Below, one piece after another: positions 1 to 6,333 of a stretch of DNA of 13,206 nt. The stretch lies in assembly GCA_902464375.1 (NCBI GenBank), contig CABQIM010000050.1, forward strand, positions 1 to 13,206, written 5' to 3'. The translations under genes and the position numbers were made by a program. Every line of letters starts with the position of its first letter. Position 1 is the stretch's first letter. Under the pieces are notes generated by a model, which made no database searches, was not told the origin of the DNA, and worked only from the letters and a program-made list of their open reading frames with translations. Source of the DNA: an uncultured bacterium (GTDB lineage: Bacteria > Cyanobacteriota > Vampirovibrionia > Gastranaerophilales > Gastranaerophilaceae).

Positions 1-975
1 ACAAAAGAGCTTGTGGCATCAGTTTTATCAGAAAAATTTAAGACATTCAAAACTCCGCTTAATCATAATAACGAAATCGGCTTTTGCCAAACAATGTTTG
101 AAGCTCCTGACGATACTCAAGTTTTGGTGTTAGAAATGGGAATGCGCGGTTTGGGTGAAATCGAACTTTTATCAAAGTATTCCGAGCCGGATATAACAAT
201 AATTTCTAATGTCGGAACGGCGCATATTGGTCGACTTGGTTCAAGAGAAAATATCGCAAAGGCAAAGTGTGAGATTGTTAAGTATCAAAGAGGAAATGTT
301 TTTATTGCTCATGATGATGAATTAATCAAGAATACAGTCCAATTTGATGGTGAAAAAATATACTATTCATTACGTGATGTAAAAATTTTAGAAAAAAAAG
401 AGCATTACTCAAAATTTGAATATCAGAATAATATTTATGAGCTTAATGTTGGCGGAGATTATAATATAGAAAATGCTTTGAGTGCTATTAATGCCGGCAT
501 GAAGCTTGGAATGAATTTTGAAGAAATACAAGACGGATTAAAAAAATATGCCCCAATAGAAAAGCGTTGGGAAGCAGTTAATGCAAACGGTTATGAAATT
601 ATTAATGACAGTTACAATGCGAATCCGGAATCTATGCGCGCTTTTATTGATACGATTTTTGAATTATACAAAAATTCTGTAATAATCTTGGGTGATATGG
701 GAGAGCTGGGCGAAGATGAGGTTCGCTATCATAAAGAATTGGGTGTGTATATCAATTCTCACAAGAATTTGACCGATGATATTATGGTTTTGTCAATTGG
801 CAAGCTTTCAAAATATATAACTGATGAAGTTAAAAAATGTTACTCAAAGCATTTTGGTACAGTTGAAGATGCTGTTGAGTTCATTAGAAATAATGTTATG
901 AAACAACGAAAAATATTCTTAAAAGCTTCAAGAAGTATGAAATTTGAAAGAGTGATTGAAGAATTGAAAAAATAA
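1..975 (+). CDS. murF: UDP-N-acetylmuramoyl-tripeptide--D-alanyl-D-alanine ligase, 5'-truncated by window edge
   Basis: MurF adds the D-Ala-D-Ala dipeptide to the UDP-MurNAc-tripeptide in the cytoplasm, using ATP, and so finishes the soluble peptidoglycan precursor. The open frame runs to the first base of the window (codons TKELVAS), so the protein starts upstream. The ATP-binding GxxGKT loop, which in this family lies just before 'TKEL', is missing only for that reason; the GTG at 13 is not the real start. Visible Mur-ligase signatures are LEMGMRGLGEI, SNVGTAHI followed by the AKCEI lysine segment (usual site of the carbamylated Lys), NDSYNANPESM, and GDMGELGEDE in the C-terminal domain. 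About 324 of the usual roughly 450 residues are present. It ends in TAA at 973-975, six bases before a hairpin terminator. Confidence 0.95.
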   Translation, partial: TKELVASVLSEKFKTFKTPLNHNNEIGFCQTMFEAPDDTQVLVLEMGMRGLGEIELLSKYSEPDITIISNVGTAHIGRLGSRENIAKAKCEIVKYQRGNVFIAHDDELIKNTVQFDGEKIYYSLRDVKILEKKEHYSKFEYQNNIYELNVGGDYNIENALSAINAGMKLGMNFEEIQDGLKKYAPIEKRWEAVNANGYEIINDSYNANPESMRAFIDTIFELYKNSVIILGDMGELGEDEVRYHKELGVYINSHKNLTDDIMVLSIGKLSKYITDEVKKCYSKHFGTVEDAVEFIRNNVMKQRKIFLKASRSMKFERVIEELKK

Positions 976-980
976 TTTAT

Positions 981-1013
981 AAAAAGGCGGATTTATCAAA
1001 ATCCGCCTTTTTT
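981..1013. terminator. Bidirectional rho-independent terminator
   Basis: A perfect 12-bp stem pairs 981-992 (AAAAAGGCGGAT) with 1001-1012 across an 8-base loop. There is an A-tract on the left and a T-tract on the right, so it reads as a U-tailed hairpin from both sides. It lies between the convergent ends of murF (stop 975) and the phosphoesterase gene (stop 1049) and probably serves both. Confidence 0.9.
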
Positions 1014-1048
1014 AGAATGTATAACATAAATGAACTTAACGACTTTCT

Positions 1049-1804
1049 TTAAAAATGTCTTTCTTCTGGGTTTAATAACGTATTTGCTAACTTGTCAGAA
1101 CCATAAAATTCTCTGCCGGCAAGTTTTTGAGCGGCTCTTTCGTTATCGTATTTTACAAATTGGTGTTCAAAAACACAACTACCGTTATTTACATCAACAA
1201 TCAAATAGCAAGATTTAGGCGCATCATCAGAATTTTTAAAGAATGTTCTTCCAATGCTTCCTGCATTTACTACTGTTTTTTTAGTATTGGTTTGAAAACC
1301 GCAAGGAATATGCGTGTGTCCGCATAAAACAACATCCGCTTCAACATTTTCCAACATTTTTTCTACTTCACTAAGTGGAGTGTCTGGTAAAATATCTTCA
1401 TTGTTTTTTCTTGGAGAGCCGTGAACCAGTAAGAATTTAACCCCCTCTTCCTCTACTTGTAATTGTATTGGTAGGTTTTTCAAAAATTCTTTTTCCAGCG
1501 GGTTAATAATTTTTTCGTCATTTTTCAATGCAGCAGCCATGACAGGAGCTTTTTCTTTTAATGCGTTATACAGTTCGTCGGAATAATCTGCAATCATCAA
1601 ATCTGTATTACCTTGAATCATTGAATATTTTGAATTGTCTTTTCTTCTCATAAAATAATCAACTGCACAATCCGGTTCCGGCCCTGCCATAGCGTAATCT
1701 CCGAGAACAAAAATCCTCTCACATTGTTTTTCTCTTATATCTGCCATAACTGCATCAATGGCTTCCATGTTGCCATGTATATCTGAAATTACTGCTATTT
1801 TCAT
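1049..1804 (-). CDS. Calcineurin-like metallophosphoesterase, YfcE/MJ0936-like
   Basis: A 251-residue cytoplasmic phosphoesterase of the calcineurin-like superfamily. Dimetal-site motifs appear in order: SDIHGN (D8, H10), LGDYAMAGPEP (D36), GNTD (65-68), LVHGSP (H128), and GHTHIP (H163, H165) followed by VNAGSIG. The central block is GN-T-D rather than GNH(D/E), which is normal for the YfcE/MJ0936 type (often GNCD), so this is not a broken site. The natural substrate cannot be read from sequence; relatives hydrolyse phosphodiesters or phosphomonoesters. ATG at 1804-1802 is preceded by AGGAG (complement of 1813-1817) at 8 bases. It is convergent with murF. No clear promoter lies directly upstream, so it may be read from the small-ORF promoter at 2048-2076. 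Confidence 0.9.
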   Translation of the reverse strand: MKIAVISDIHGNMEAIDAVMADIREKQCERIFVLGDYAMAGPEPDCAVDYFMRRKDNSKYSMIQGNTDLMIADYSDELYNALKEKAPVMAAALKNDEKIINPLEKEFLKNLPIQLQVEEEGVKFLLVHGSPRKNNEDILPDTPLSEVEKMLENVEADVVLCGHTHIPCGFQTNTKKTVVNAGSIGRTFFKNSDDAPKSCYLIVDVNNGSCVFEHQFVKYDNERAAQKLAGREFYGSDKLANTLLNPEERHF

Positions 1805-1824
1805 TGTTTAAACTCCTGTTACTC

Positions 1825-1852
1825 TTGAATTTTTTTTAAAATAAGTTAAAAT
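1825..1852 (+). promoter_or_regulatory. Possible + strand promoter for an antisense RNA
   Basis: TTGAAT (1825-1830), a 16-base spacer and TAAAAT (1847-1852) predict transcription from about 1859 on the + strand. No + strand gene starts before 2138, so the product would be a short RNA complementary to the small-peptide ORF at 1896-1970. The DNA is AT-rich and such matches arise by chance, so this is tentative. Confidence 0.4.
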
Positions 1853-1895
1853 AAGAATACAGGCAAGGGTGGCGTTAACACCCAAGCCCGCGCCA

Positions 1896-1970
1896 CTATA
1901 AAATGGCTTTTAGGGTAAGAACTAATATTAGTAATAATATTAGTTCTTTTTCGCTGATTTCAACTAACAT
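1896..1970 (-). CDS. 24-residue hydrophobic small peptide (candidate membrane peptide/toxin)
   Basis: ATG at 1970-1968 opens 24 codons ending in TAG (1898-1896). The peptide begins MLVEISEKE and continues as an almost unbroken run of Leu, Ile and Val (residues 10-18), then TLKAIL: an acidic head and one short transmembrane-like helix. AAAGGAGG (complement of 1976-1983) lies 5 bases before ATG, the best ribosome binding site in the window, which is the main reason to believe the ORF is translated. A near-consensus promoter lies at 2048-2076. The Shine-Dalgarno and start codon sit in the loop of an 8-bp stem (1950-1957/1991-1998), inside the 18-bp closing repeat. I do not recognise the peptide. 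Its size and hydrophobicity, with an mRNA whose ends can pair, resemble type I toxins; it might instead be a leader peptide for the phosphoesterase gene. Confidence 0.55.
   Translation of the reverse strand: MLVEISEKELILLLILVLTLKAIL
1917..1951 (+). terminator. AT-rich hairpin with T-tract, possible + strand terminator
   Basis: A perfect 13-bp stem (1917-1929 with 1936-1948) has a 6-base loop and the + strand continues into T residues to 1951. Only two of the pairs are G-C, so it would be weak. With the putative promoter at 1825-1852 it would define an antisense RNA of about 90 bases. The same palindrome encodes the hydrophobic core of the small peptide on the - strand, which may be its only reason to exist. 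Confidence 0.4.
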
Positions 1971-2047
1971 TTAAACCTCCTTTCATAAAGTCAGCGAATG
2001 TTATTAAAATCTTTAGCCTGTATTCTATTTTAAAAGTTCTGTATCTG

Positions 2048-2076
2048 ATTTTATCATATTTGAGCAAATATATCAA
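2048..2076 (-). promoter_or_regulatory. Sigma70-type promoter driving the small-peptide ORF
   Basis: On the - strand, TTGATA (complement of 2071-2076), a 17-base spacer and TAAAAT (complement of 2048-2053) match the -35 and -10 consensus at five of six positions each, at the optimal distance. TGA directly before the -10 gives an extended -10. The predicted start, about 2041, lies just outside the inverted repeat, so the repeat would form the 5' end of this transcript. Confidence 0.65.
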
Positions 2077-2122
2077 ATTATAAAATCAACTCAAAGTTGC
2101 TCATATCTATTATTTTAATTTA

Positions 2123-2131
2123 TGCTATACT
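2123..2131 (+). promoter_or_regulatory. Extended -10 promoter of ispG, predicted leaderless
   Basis: TG-C-TATACT is an extended -10 element whose last base is six bases before the ispG ATG. Transcription would start at or next to the A of ATG. No Shine-Dalgarno and no convincing -35 are visible. Confidence 0.6.
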
Positions 2132-2137
2132 ATACCT

Positions 2138-3202
2138 ATGATAAATAGAAGAAAATCAAAACAAATTTCAATAGGAAATGTAAAAATTGGCGGAGATGCG
2201 CCAATTAGTGTTCAGTCAATGTGTAACACAGATACAAGAGATGTTAAGACTACTCTTGATCAGATTAGCGAACTTGCTTCTGCTGGTTGCGAAATCGTTC
2301 GATTAGCGGTCTTGAACAAAGATGCAGCAGCTGCCATAAAGGATATTGTTGCAAAATCTCCGGTTCCGCTCGTTGCTGATATTCATTTTGATTACAGATT
2401 GGCATTAACTTGTATAGAAAACGGTATCCATGCTCTCAGAATTAACCCTGGAAATATTGGAAAACGTGAACATACAATCAAGGTTGTTGAGGCTGCAAAA
2501 GCGCATAATGTGCCAATTAGAATTGGTATTAATGCCGGTTCTTTAGAAAAAGAGTTTGCAGAAATGGAATTGCCGCTTCATGAAAAAATGGTTTTGAGCG
2601 CTCTAAGACACTTAGAAATTTTGGAAGATTTGAATTTTTATGATACAAAAGTTTCGTTAAAATCTTCTGATGTTATGACAACAATAGAGGCGTATAAGTC
2701 TATTGCCGGAAAAGTTGATTATCCTCTTCACTTAGGTGTTACGGAAGCTGGAACACTTAAATCTGGCTTAATTAAATCTTCAATCGGTTTGGGGACATTA
2801 TTGAGCCAAGGTATCGGTGATACAATCAGAGTCTCTTTGACAGAAAATCCTGTGGAAGAAGTACATGCCGGTTTTGGTATTCTAAAAGCTTTGAATTTGC
2901 GTCAAAAGGGCGTGAATTTTATATCTTGCCCGACTTGCGGTAGAACACAAATTGACTTAATTGGTTTGGCGAAGCGTGTTGAAGAAAGATTTAAAAATCT
3001 TGATTTACCTATAACAATTGCAGTGATGGGCTGTCCTGTGAATGGACCAGGAGAAGCTCGACATGCTGATTTTGGTATTGCAGGTGCTATAAAAGAAGGA
3101 TATATCTTCAAGAAAGGTGAAATTATTGCAAGAGTACCGGAAGCCGACTTGATTAATTCATTAGAAAATATTATAATGGAATCATATAGTTCAGTTAAAT
3201 AA
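2138..3202 (+). CDS. ispG: 4-hydroxy-3-methylbut-2-en-1-yl diphosphate synthase
   Basis: IspG (GcpE) converts MEcPP to HMBPP, the penultimate step of the MEP isoprenoid pathway, with a [4Fe-4S] cluster and reduced ferredoxin or flavodoxin. The 354 residues match the compact bacterial form without the large insert of plant and chlamydial proteins. The N-terminal TIM barrel starts RRKSKQISIGNVKIGGDAPISVQSM. Cluster ligands are C264 and C267 (SCPTCGR) and C299 (GCPVNGPGE), with E306 as fourth ligand; the spacing equals E. coli C270/C273/C305/E312. ATG at 2138 is the only start that preserves the conserved N-terminus. It has no Shine-Dalgarno, and a TATACT box ends at 2131, so the mRNA is probably leaderless. 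A small secreted-protein gene follows two bases after the stop and is probably co-transcribed. Confidence 0.97.
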   Translation: MINRRKSKQISIGNVKIGGDAPISVQSMCNTDTRDVKTTLDQISELASAGCEIVRLAVLNKDAAAAIKDIVAKSPVPLVADIHFDYRLALTCIENGIHALRINPGNIGKREHTIKVVEAAKAHNVPIRIGINAGSLEKEFAEMELPLHEKMVLSALRHLEILEDLNFYDTKVSLKSSDVMTTIEAYKSIAGKVDYPLHLGVTEAGTLKSGLIKSSIGLGTLLSQGIGDTIRVSLTENPVEEVHAGFGILKALNLRQKGVNFISCPTCGRTQIDLIGLAKRVEERFKNLDLPITIAVMGCPVNGPGEARHADFGIAGAIKEGYIFKKGEIIARVPEADLINSLENIIMESYSSVK

Positions 3203-3204
3203 GA

Positions 3205-3528
3205 ATGGGTGTTATGAGAAGAAATTTATTTTTAGTATTAGCTTTATTTTCAGCTTTATGTGTTAGTGTAAGAGCAGAAGTTACTCCTGCACAATTAACA
3301 GATCCTGAGTACATTATTAATGGCGGTTATTCAGAAATGGCAGCAGAAGAAGTAATGATTTCAAAAAAACGTGCACTTGGTGAACCTTCTGAGCCTTTGT
3401 ATGAAAAACAACATAATAAATTTGTTAGATTTCTAAAAGGTTGCTATTCATACTTGGATCCATCTGTTGATAGCCAAGAGTTTTATCATCACGATATTCA
3501 AAATGCTCCTGGATTTAGAGATTTATAA
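3205..3528 (+). CDS. Small secreted/periplasmic protein of unknown function
   Basis: A 107-residue protein with a clear Sec signal peptide: basic start (MRRN), hydrophobic core LFLVLALFSALCVSV, and a likely cleavage after VRA. ATG at 3205 is two bases after the ispG stop; a second ATG at 3214 (MRRNLF...) gives a more typical signal peptide and is equally possible. The upstream GGGTG is a poor ribosome site, so translation may depend on coupling to ispG. The mature part is about 83 residues, with a TDPEYIINGGYSEMAAEEV segment and an aromatic C-terminal part (GCYSYLDP, EFYHHDIQNAPGFRDL). The mature part has one Cys; there is no transmembrane segment beyond the signal. I do not recognise the family. 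A terminator follows at once, so it ends the ispG transcript. Confidence 0.75.
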   Translation: MGVMRRNLFLVLALFSALCVSVRAEVTPAQLTDPEYIINGGYSEMAAEEVMISKKRALGEPSEPLYEKQHNKFVRFLKGCYSYLDPSVDSQEFYHHDIQNAPGFRDL

Positions 3529-3534
3529 TTTTTC

Positions 3535-3568
3535 AAAAAGGGTGTTCGTCGAGCGAATACCCTTTTTT
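3535..3568 (+). terminator. Rho-independent terminator after the ispG unit
   Basis: A 14-bp stem pairs 3535-3548 with 3554-3567 through one G-T wobble, with loop TCGAG and a T6 tract at 3563-3568. It lies seven bases after the small-protein stop. The A-tract on its left could also let it work from the other side, but no convergent gene exists there. Confidence 0.9.
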
Positions 3569-3572
3569 GTTG

Positions 3573-3578
3573 TATAAT
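3573..3578 (+). promoter_or_regulatory. -10 element of aroC, predicted leaderless
   Basis: A perfect TATAAT starts five bases after the terminator T-tract and ends six bases before the aroC ATG, predicting a transcription start at the A of ATG. The expected -35 region falls inside the terminator hairpin and has no good match. Confidence 0.6.
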
Positions 3579-3584
3579 TAAGTC

Positions 3585-4748
3585 ATGGAAAAATTTAGAT
3601 TTTTAACATCAGGAGAAAGTCATGGCAAATGCTTGAACGCTATAATAGAAGGCGTTCCTGCAGGCTTTCGCATAAAAGCTTCTGTTATTAATGAAGATTT
3701 GGCACGCCGTCAAGTCGGCTACGGCAGGGGCGGTAGAATGAAAATAGAAAAAGATACTGTTGAAATTAAATCCGGTGTGCGATTTGGTAAATCAACAGGG
3801 GCGCCGATTTGTTTGGAAGTCAAAAACAAAGACTTTGAAAACTGGCAAGATGTTATGAATACAGAACATCAGGATTATCCGGCGCAAGAAACTATCAAGA
3901 AGATAGAAGAAAAAGCTTTTACAACCGTTCGCCCTGGGCATGCTGATTATGCCGGTTCTATCAAATATAATTTTGATGATTTGAGAAATGTTTTAGAACG
4001 TTCGAGTGCTCGTAAGACTGCTATAGAAGTGGCAGTTGGTTCTGTTGCAAAACAGATTTTGAAAGAATTTGGTATCATGGGCTTTTCTCATGTCGTTCAG
4101 ATTGGGAACGTGAAATTGGATTTCTACCCTAAAACATATACATTGATAAAAGAAAAAGCTGAACAGTCTGATGTAAGATGTGCTGATGATTTAACTGCTG
4201 ACAGAATGCGTAACGCAATAGATGAAGCGGCACAAGCCGGTGATACTTTAGGCGGAAAATTTGAAGTTATATTTGGCAATCTGCCAATCGGTTTAGGTTC
4301 TTATGTACATTGGGATAGAGCACTTGATGGACGTTTAGCTCAAGCAGTAATGAGTATTCCGGCGGTTAAAGCTGTAGAAGTTGGTGCCGGAGTTGAAGCT
4401 GCGTCTTTGCGTGGTTCACAAATGCATGATGAAATTTTTGTAAAAAATAAAGTTGTTTATCGTCAAACAAACAATGCCGGTGGACTCGAAGGTGGTATGA
4501 CAAATGGCGAAGCGCTTGTGATTAAAGGTACAATGAAAGCTATACCTACTATGAGAAAAGCGCTTGCAACTGTAGATGTTAAAGATATGCAACCGGCCAG
4601 TGCGCATTTTGAACGTTCTGATACTTGCGCAGTTCCTGCGTGTGCAGTAGTCGCAGAAGCAAGGGTGGCAATAATATTGGTTGATGAACTTCTATCAAAA
4701 ATCGGCGGTGACAATTTTGTAGAGATGAAGGCTCATTATGAAAAATAA
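3585..4748 (+). CDS. aroC: Chorismate synthase
   Basis: AroC makes chorismate from 5-enolpyruvylshikimate-3-phosphate, the last step of the shikimate pathway, using reduced FMN as catalyst. The 387-residue length is normal. Family signatures are RFLTSGESHG at the N-terminus (catalytic H13), GRGGRMKIEKD, RPGHADYAGSIKYNF with the adjacent LERSSARKTAIEVAVG, and the C-terminal EARVAI segment. It is the first gene of an operon with aroK, aroB and a P-loop protein gene. Its last codons overlap the aroK start by 11 bases. No Shine-Dalgarno precedes ATG; the TATAAT at 3573-3578 suggests leaderless initiation. Confidence 0.98.
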   Translation: MEKFRFLTSGESHGKCLNAIIEGVPAGFRIKASVINEDLARRQVGYGRGGRMKIEKDTVEIKSGVRFGKSTGAPICLEVKNKDFENWQDVMNTEHQDYPAQETIKKIEEKAFTTVRPGHADYAGSIKYNFDDLRNVLERSSARKTAIEVAVGSVAKQILKEFGIMGFSHVVQIGNVKLDFYPKTYTLIKEKAEQSDVRCADDLTADRMRNAIDEAAQAGDTLGGKFEVIFGNLPIGLGSYVHWDRALDGRLAQAVMSIPAVKAVEVGAGVEAASLRGSQMHDEIFVKNKVVYRQTNNAGGLEGGMTNGEALVIKGTMKAIPTMRKALATVDVKDMQPASAHFERSDTCAVPACAVVAEARVAIILVDELLSKIGGDNFVEMKAHYEK

Positions 4749-5247
4749 CATAATTCTTGTGGGCATGCCGGCTAGCGGAAAAACTACTATTGGTAATCTT
4801 CTTGCAGAAAAATTGAATGATTATATTCTTTTTGACATTGACAGTGTTATAGAAAAAACTTGTGGAATGAAAATTAGTGAAATTTTTGCTAAGTATTCGG
4901 AAGATTATTTTCGCAAATTGGAATATGATACAATCAAAATGGTTTGTACCGGTAAAAATAGGATTATTTCAACAGGTGGCGGTTCATTTGAGAATCCGGA
5001 TAATCGTGCAACATTGTTGAAATTTGGAAAAGTGTTCTATTTGAAATCTGACCTTGATGTTTTATATTATAGGTTGTCGGAAGATTCCTCTCGACCGCTT
5101 TTACAGCGAGAAAATCCAAAAGAAATTCTTGAAAACATGCTAAAAAAGCGTGAAGAAAATTATAAAAGGGCGCATTATACCGTAGATACAGCCTCTATGG
5201 ATGAAGAAGAAATTGTAAGGTTTATTTTGAATGAAACAAATTCTTAA
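4738..5247 (+). CDS. aroK: Shikimate kinase
   Basis: This enzyme phosphorylates shikimate at the 3-OH with ATP. The 169 residues contain Walker A GMPASGKT (9-16), the shikimate-binding DID (D33, D35) and R59 in YFRKLE, the glycine-rich STGGGS (78-83), the lid arginine in SSRPLL (R119), and KREENY near the C-terminus. ATG lies inside the end of aroC (11-base overlap) and the 3' end overlaps aroB by 17 bases, so translation is probably coupled across all three. Confidence 0.96.
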   Translation: MKNNIILVGMPASGKTTIGNLLAEKLNDYILFDIDSVIEKTCGMKISEIFAKYSEDYFRKLEYDTIKMVCTGKNRIISTGGGSFENPDNRATLLKFGKVFYLKSDLDVLYYRLSEDSSRPLLQRENPKEILENMLKKREENYKRAHYTVDTASMDEEEIVRFILNETNS

Positions 5248-6316
5248 TGTAGAAATAAATAAAGACAAAAGTTATCAGATAGAAATCTCAGATAGTAGTT
5301 TTGATAAATTGAATCGTGACATAAATGCTGCGACAGAAGGTCAAAAAAGACTTATTGTAATTTCTAAAAAAGTTTATGATTTGTATTATTCAACCTTTGA
5401 TTTTTCGGATGAGGAAATTTTTGTTCTGAAAGATGGCGAAAAGGAAAAAAATTACAAGAATTATTTGAAAATAATTGAGAAAGCGGTTTCTTTAGGTTTA
5501 ACAAGAAAAGATGTTATGGTTGCTGTTGGTGGCGGTGTAGTTGGTGATTTAACAGGCTTTGCTGCTTCAACTTATATGCGTGGGATAGAATTTATTCAGG
5601 TTCCGACAACTTTATTATCTGCTGTAGATTCTTCTGTTGGCGGGAAAACTGCGATTGATTTAGCGGAAGCAAAGAATATCATTGGAACATTTTATCAGCC
5701 AAAAGTTGTTTTTATTAATATTAATTTTCTTAAAACGCTTGATAGAAGACAATTTATGTCAGGTTTGGGTGAAGTTTTAAAATACGCATTTATTGAAGAT
5801 AATTGTAATTGTTCAACTCCTCTATATTTGTTTGAATTCTTGACCTTGGGCTGTGAAAAAATATTGCAGAAAGAACCGCTTACAATAATAAGAATGATTG
5901 AATATTGTCTTAAACTTAAGATTGCGGTGGTTAATCAGGATGAAAAAGAGGCAGGATTAAGAAAAATTCTGAATTTCGGTCATACTTATGCTCATGCTCT
6001 AGAAACAATTACGAAATATAAAAAATATACCCATGGTGAAGCTGTTGTATATGGAATGTTTTTTATAATCAAATGGGCTTATAAAAAAGAATATATTACT
6101 TATTCTTACTATAGGCTTTCTATGGAATTATTAGAAAAGTATGGTTTCTGTGAACTCAAGAAGCAGTATCCGGCAGAAAAAATTCTTGAAATTATGCAGA
6201 AGGATAAAAAAGCAGAAGGCGGAAAGATTACTTTTATAATTCCGAAAGATAAAAAGAAGGTTAAAGAAATAAAACTTACACCGCAAGAAGCGTTGTTTAT
6301 GTTTGATGTTCTGTAA
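5231..6316 (+). CDS. aroB: 3-dehydroquinate synthase
   Basis: AroB cyclises DAHP to 3-dehydroquinate, the second step of the shikimate pathway, with NAD+ and a divalent metal. The 361-residue sequence shows the NAD-binding VAVGGGVVGDLTGF segment (98-110), QVPTTLLSAVDSSVGGKTAID (active-site Lys139), GLGEVLKYAF (metal ligand E181), NFGHTYAHALE (H251) and HGEAV (H268). The start overlaps the end of aroK; an AAGG at 5217-5220 inside aroK is the only Shine-Dalgarno-like element. The next gene starts 17 bases after its stop with its own ribosome site. Confidence 0.97.
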   Translation: MKQILNVEINKDKSYQIEISDSSFDKLNRDINAATEGQKRLIVISKKVYDLYYSTFDFSDEEIFVLKDGEKEKNYKNYLKIIEKAVSLGLTRKDVMVAVGGGVVGDLTGFAASTYMRGIEFIQVPTTLLSAVDSSVGGKTAIDLAEAKNIIGTFYQPKVVFININFLKTLDRRQFMSGLGEVLKYAFIEDNCNCSTPLYLFEFLTLGCEKILQKEPLTIIRMIEYCLKLKIAVVNQDEKEAGLRKILNFGHTYAHALETITKYKKYTHGEAVVYGMFFIIKWAYKKEYITYSYYRLSMELLEKYGFCELKKQYPAEKILEIMQKDKKAEGGKITFIIPKDKKKVKEIKLTPQEALFMFDVL

Positions 6317-6333
6317 TTTTTAGAGGGAAATTT

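Larger units (their letters stand above)
1846..2033. repeat. Long inverted repeat closing a ~190-base intergenic unit
   Basis: TTAAAATAAGAATACAGGC (1846-1864) is the reverse complement of 2016-2033 apart from one extra A. This gives 18 bp of pairing, with an 11-bp uninterrupted core (AGAATACAGGC, 1854-1864, with 2016-2026). The enclosed 151 bases hold further nested helices: TTCGCTGA/TCAGCGAA (1950-1957/1991-1998), a 13-bp hairpin (1917-1948) and GTGGCG/CGCCAC (1869-1874/1890-1895). It could be the closing stem of a structured RNA or the terminal repeats of a MITE. AAG flanks both ends (1843-1845 and 2034-2036), which could be a 3-bp target duplication or chance. Confidence 0.75.

Noticed and set aside
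2016..2033. Reading the 1846-2033 unit as 6S RNA because of its ~190-base size and closing stem
   Set aside because: A 6S RNA should be one long rod with a central bubble. Here the interior forms several separate helices and contains an ORF with a consensus ribosome site.
1846..2033. Retron-like msr/msd with a1/a2 inverted repeats
   Set aside because: No reverse transcriptase gene lies on either side; the neighbours are ispG and a phosphoesterase gene.
4416..4714. - strand ORFs within aroC
   Set aside because: They are entirely antisense to a highly conserved enzyme gene and show no initiation signals.
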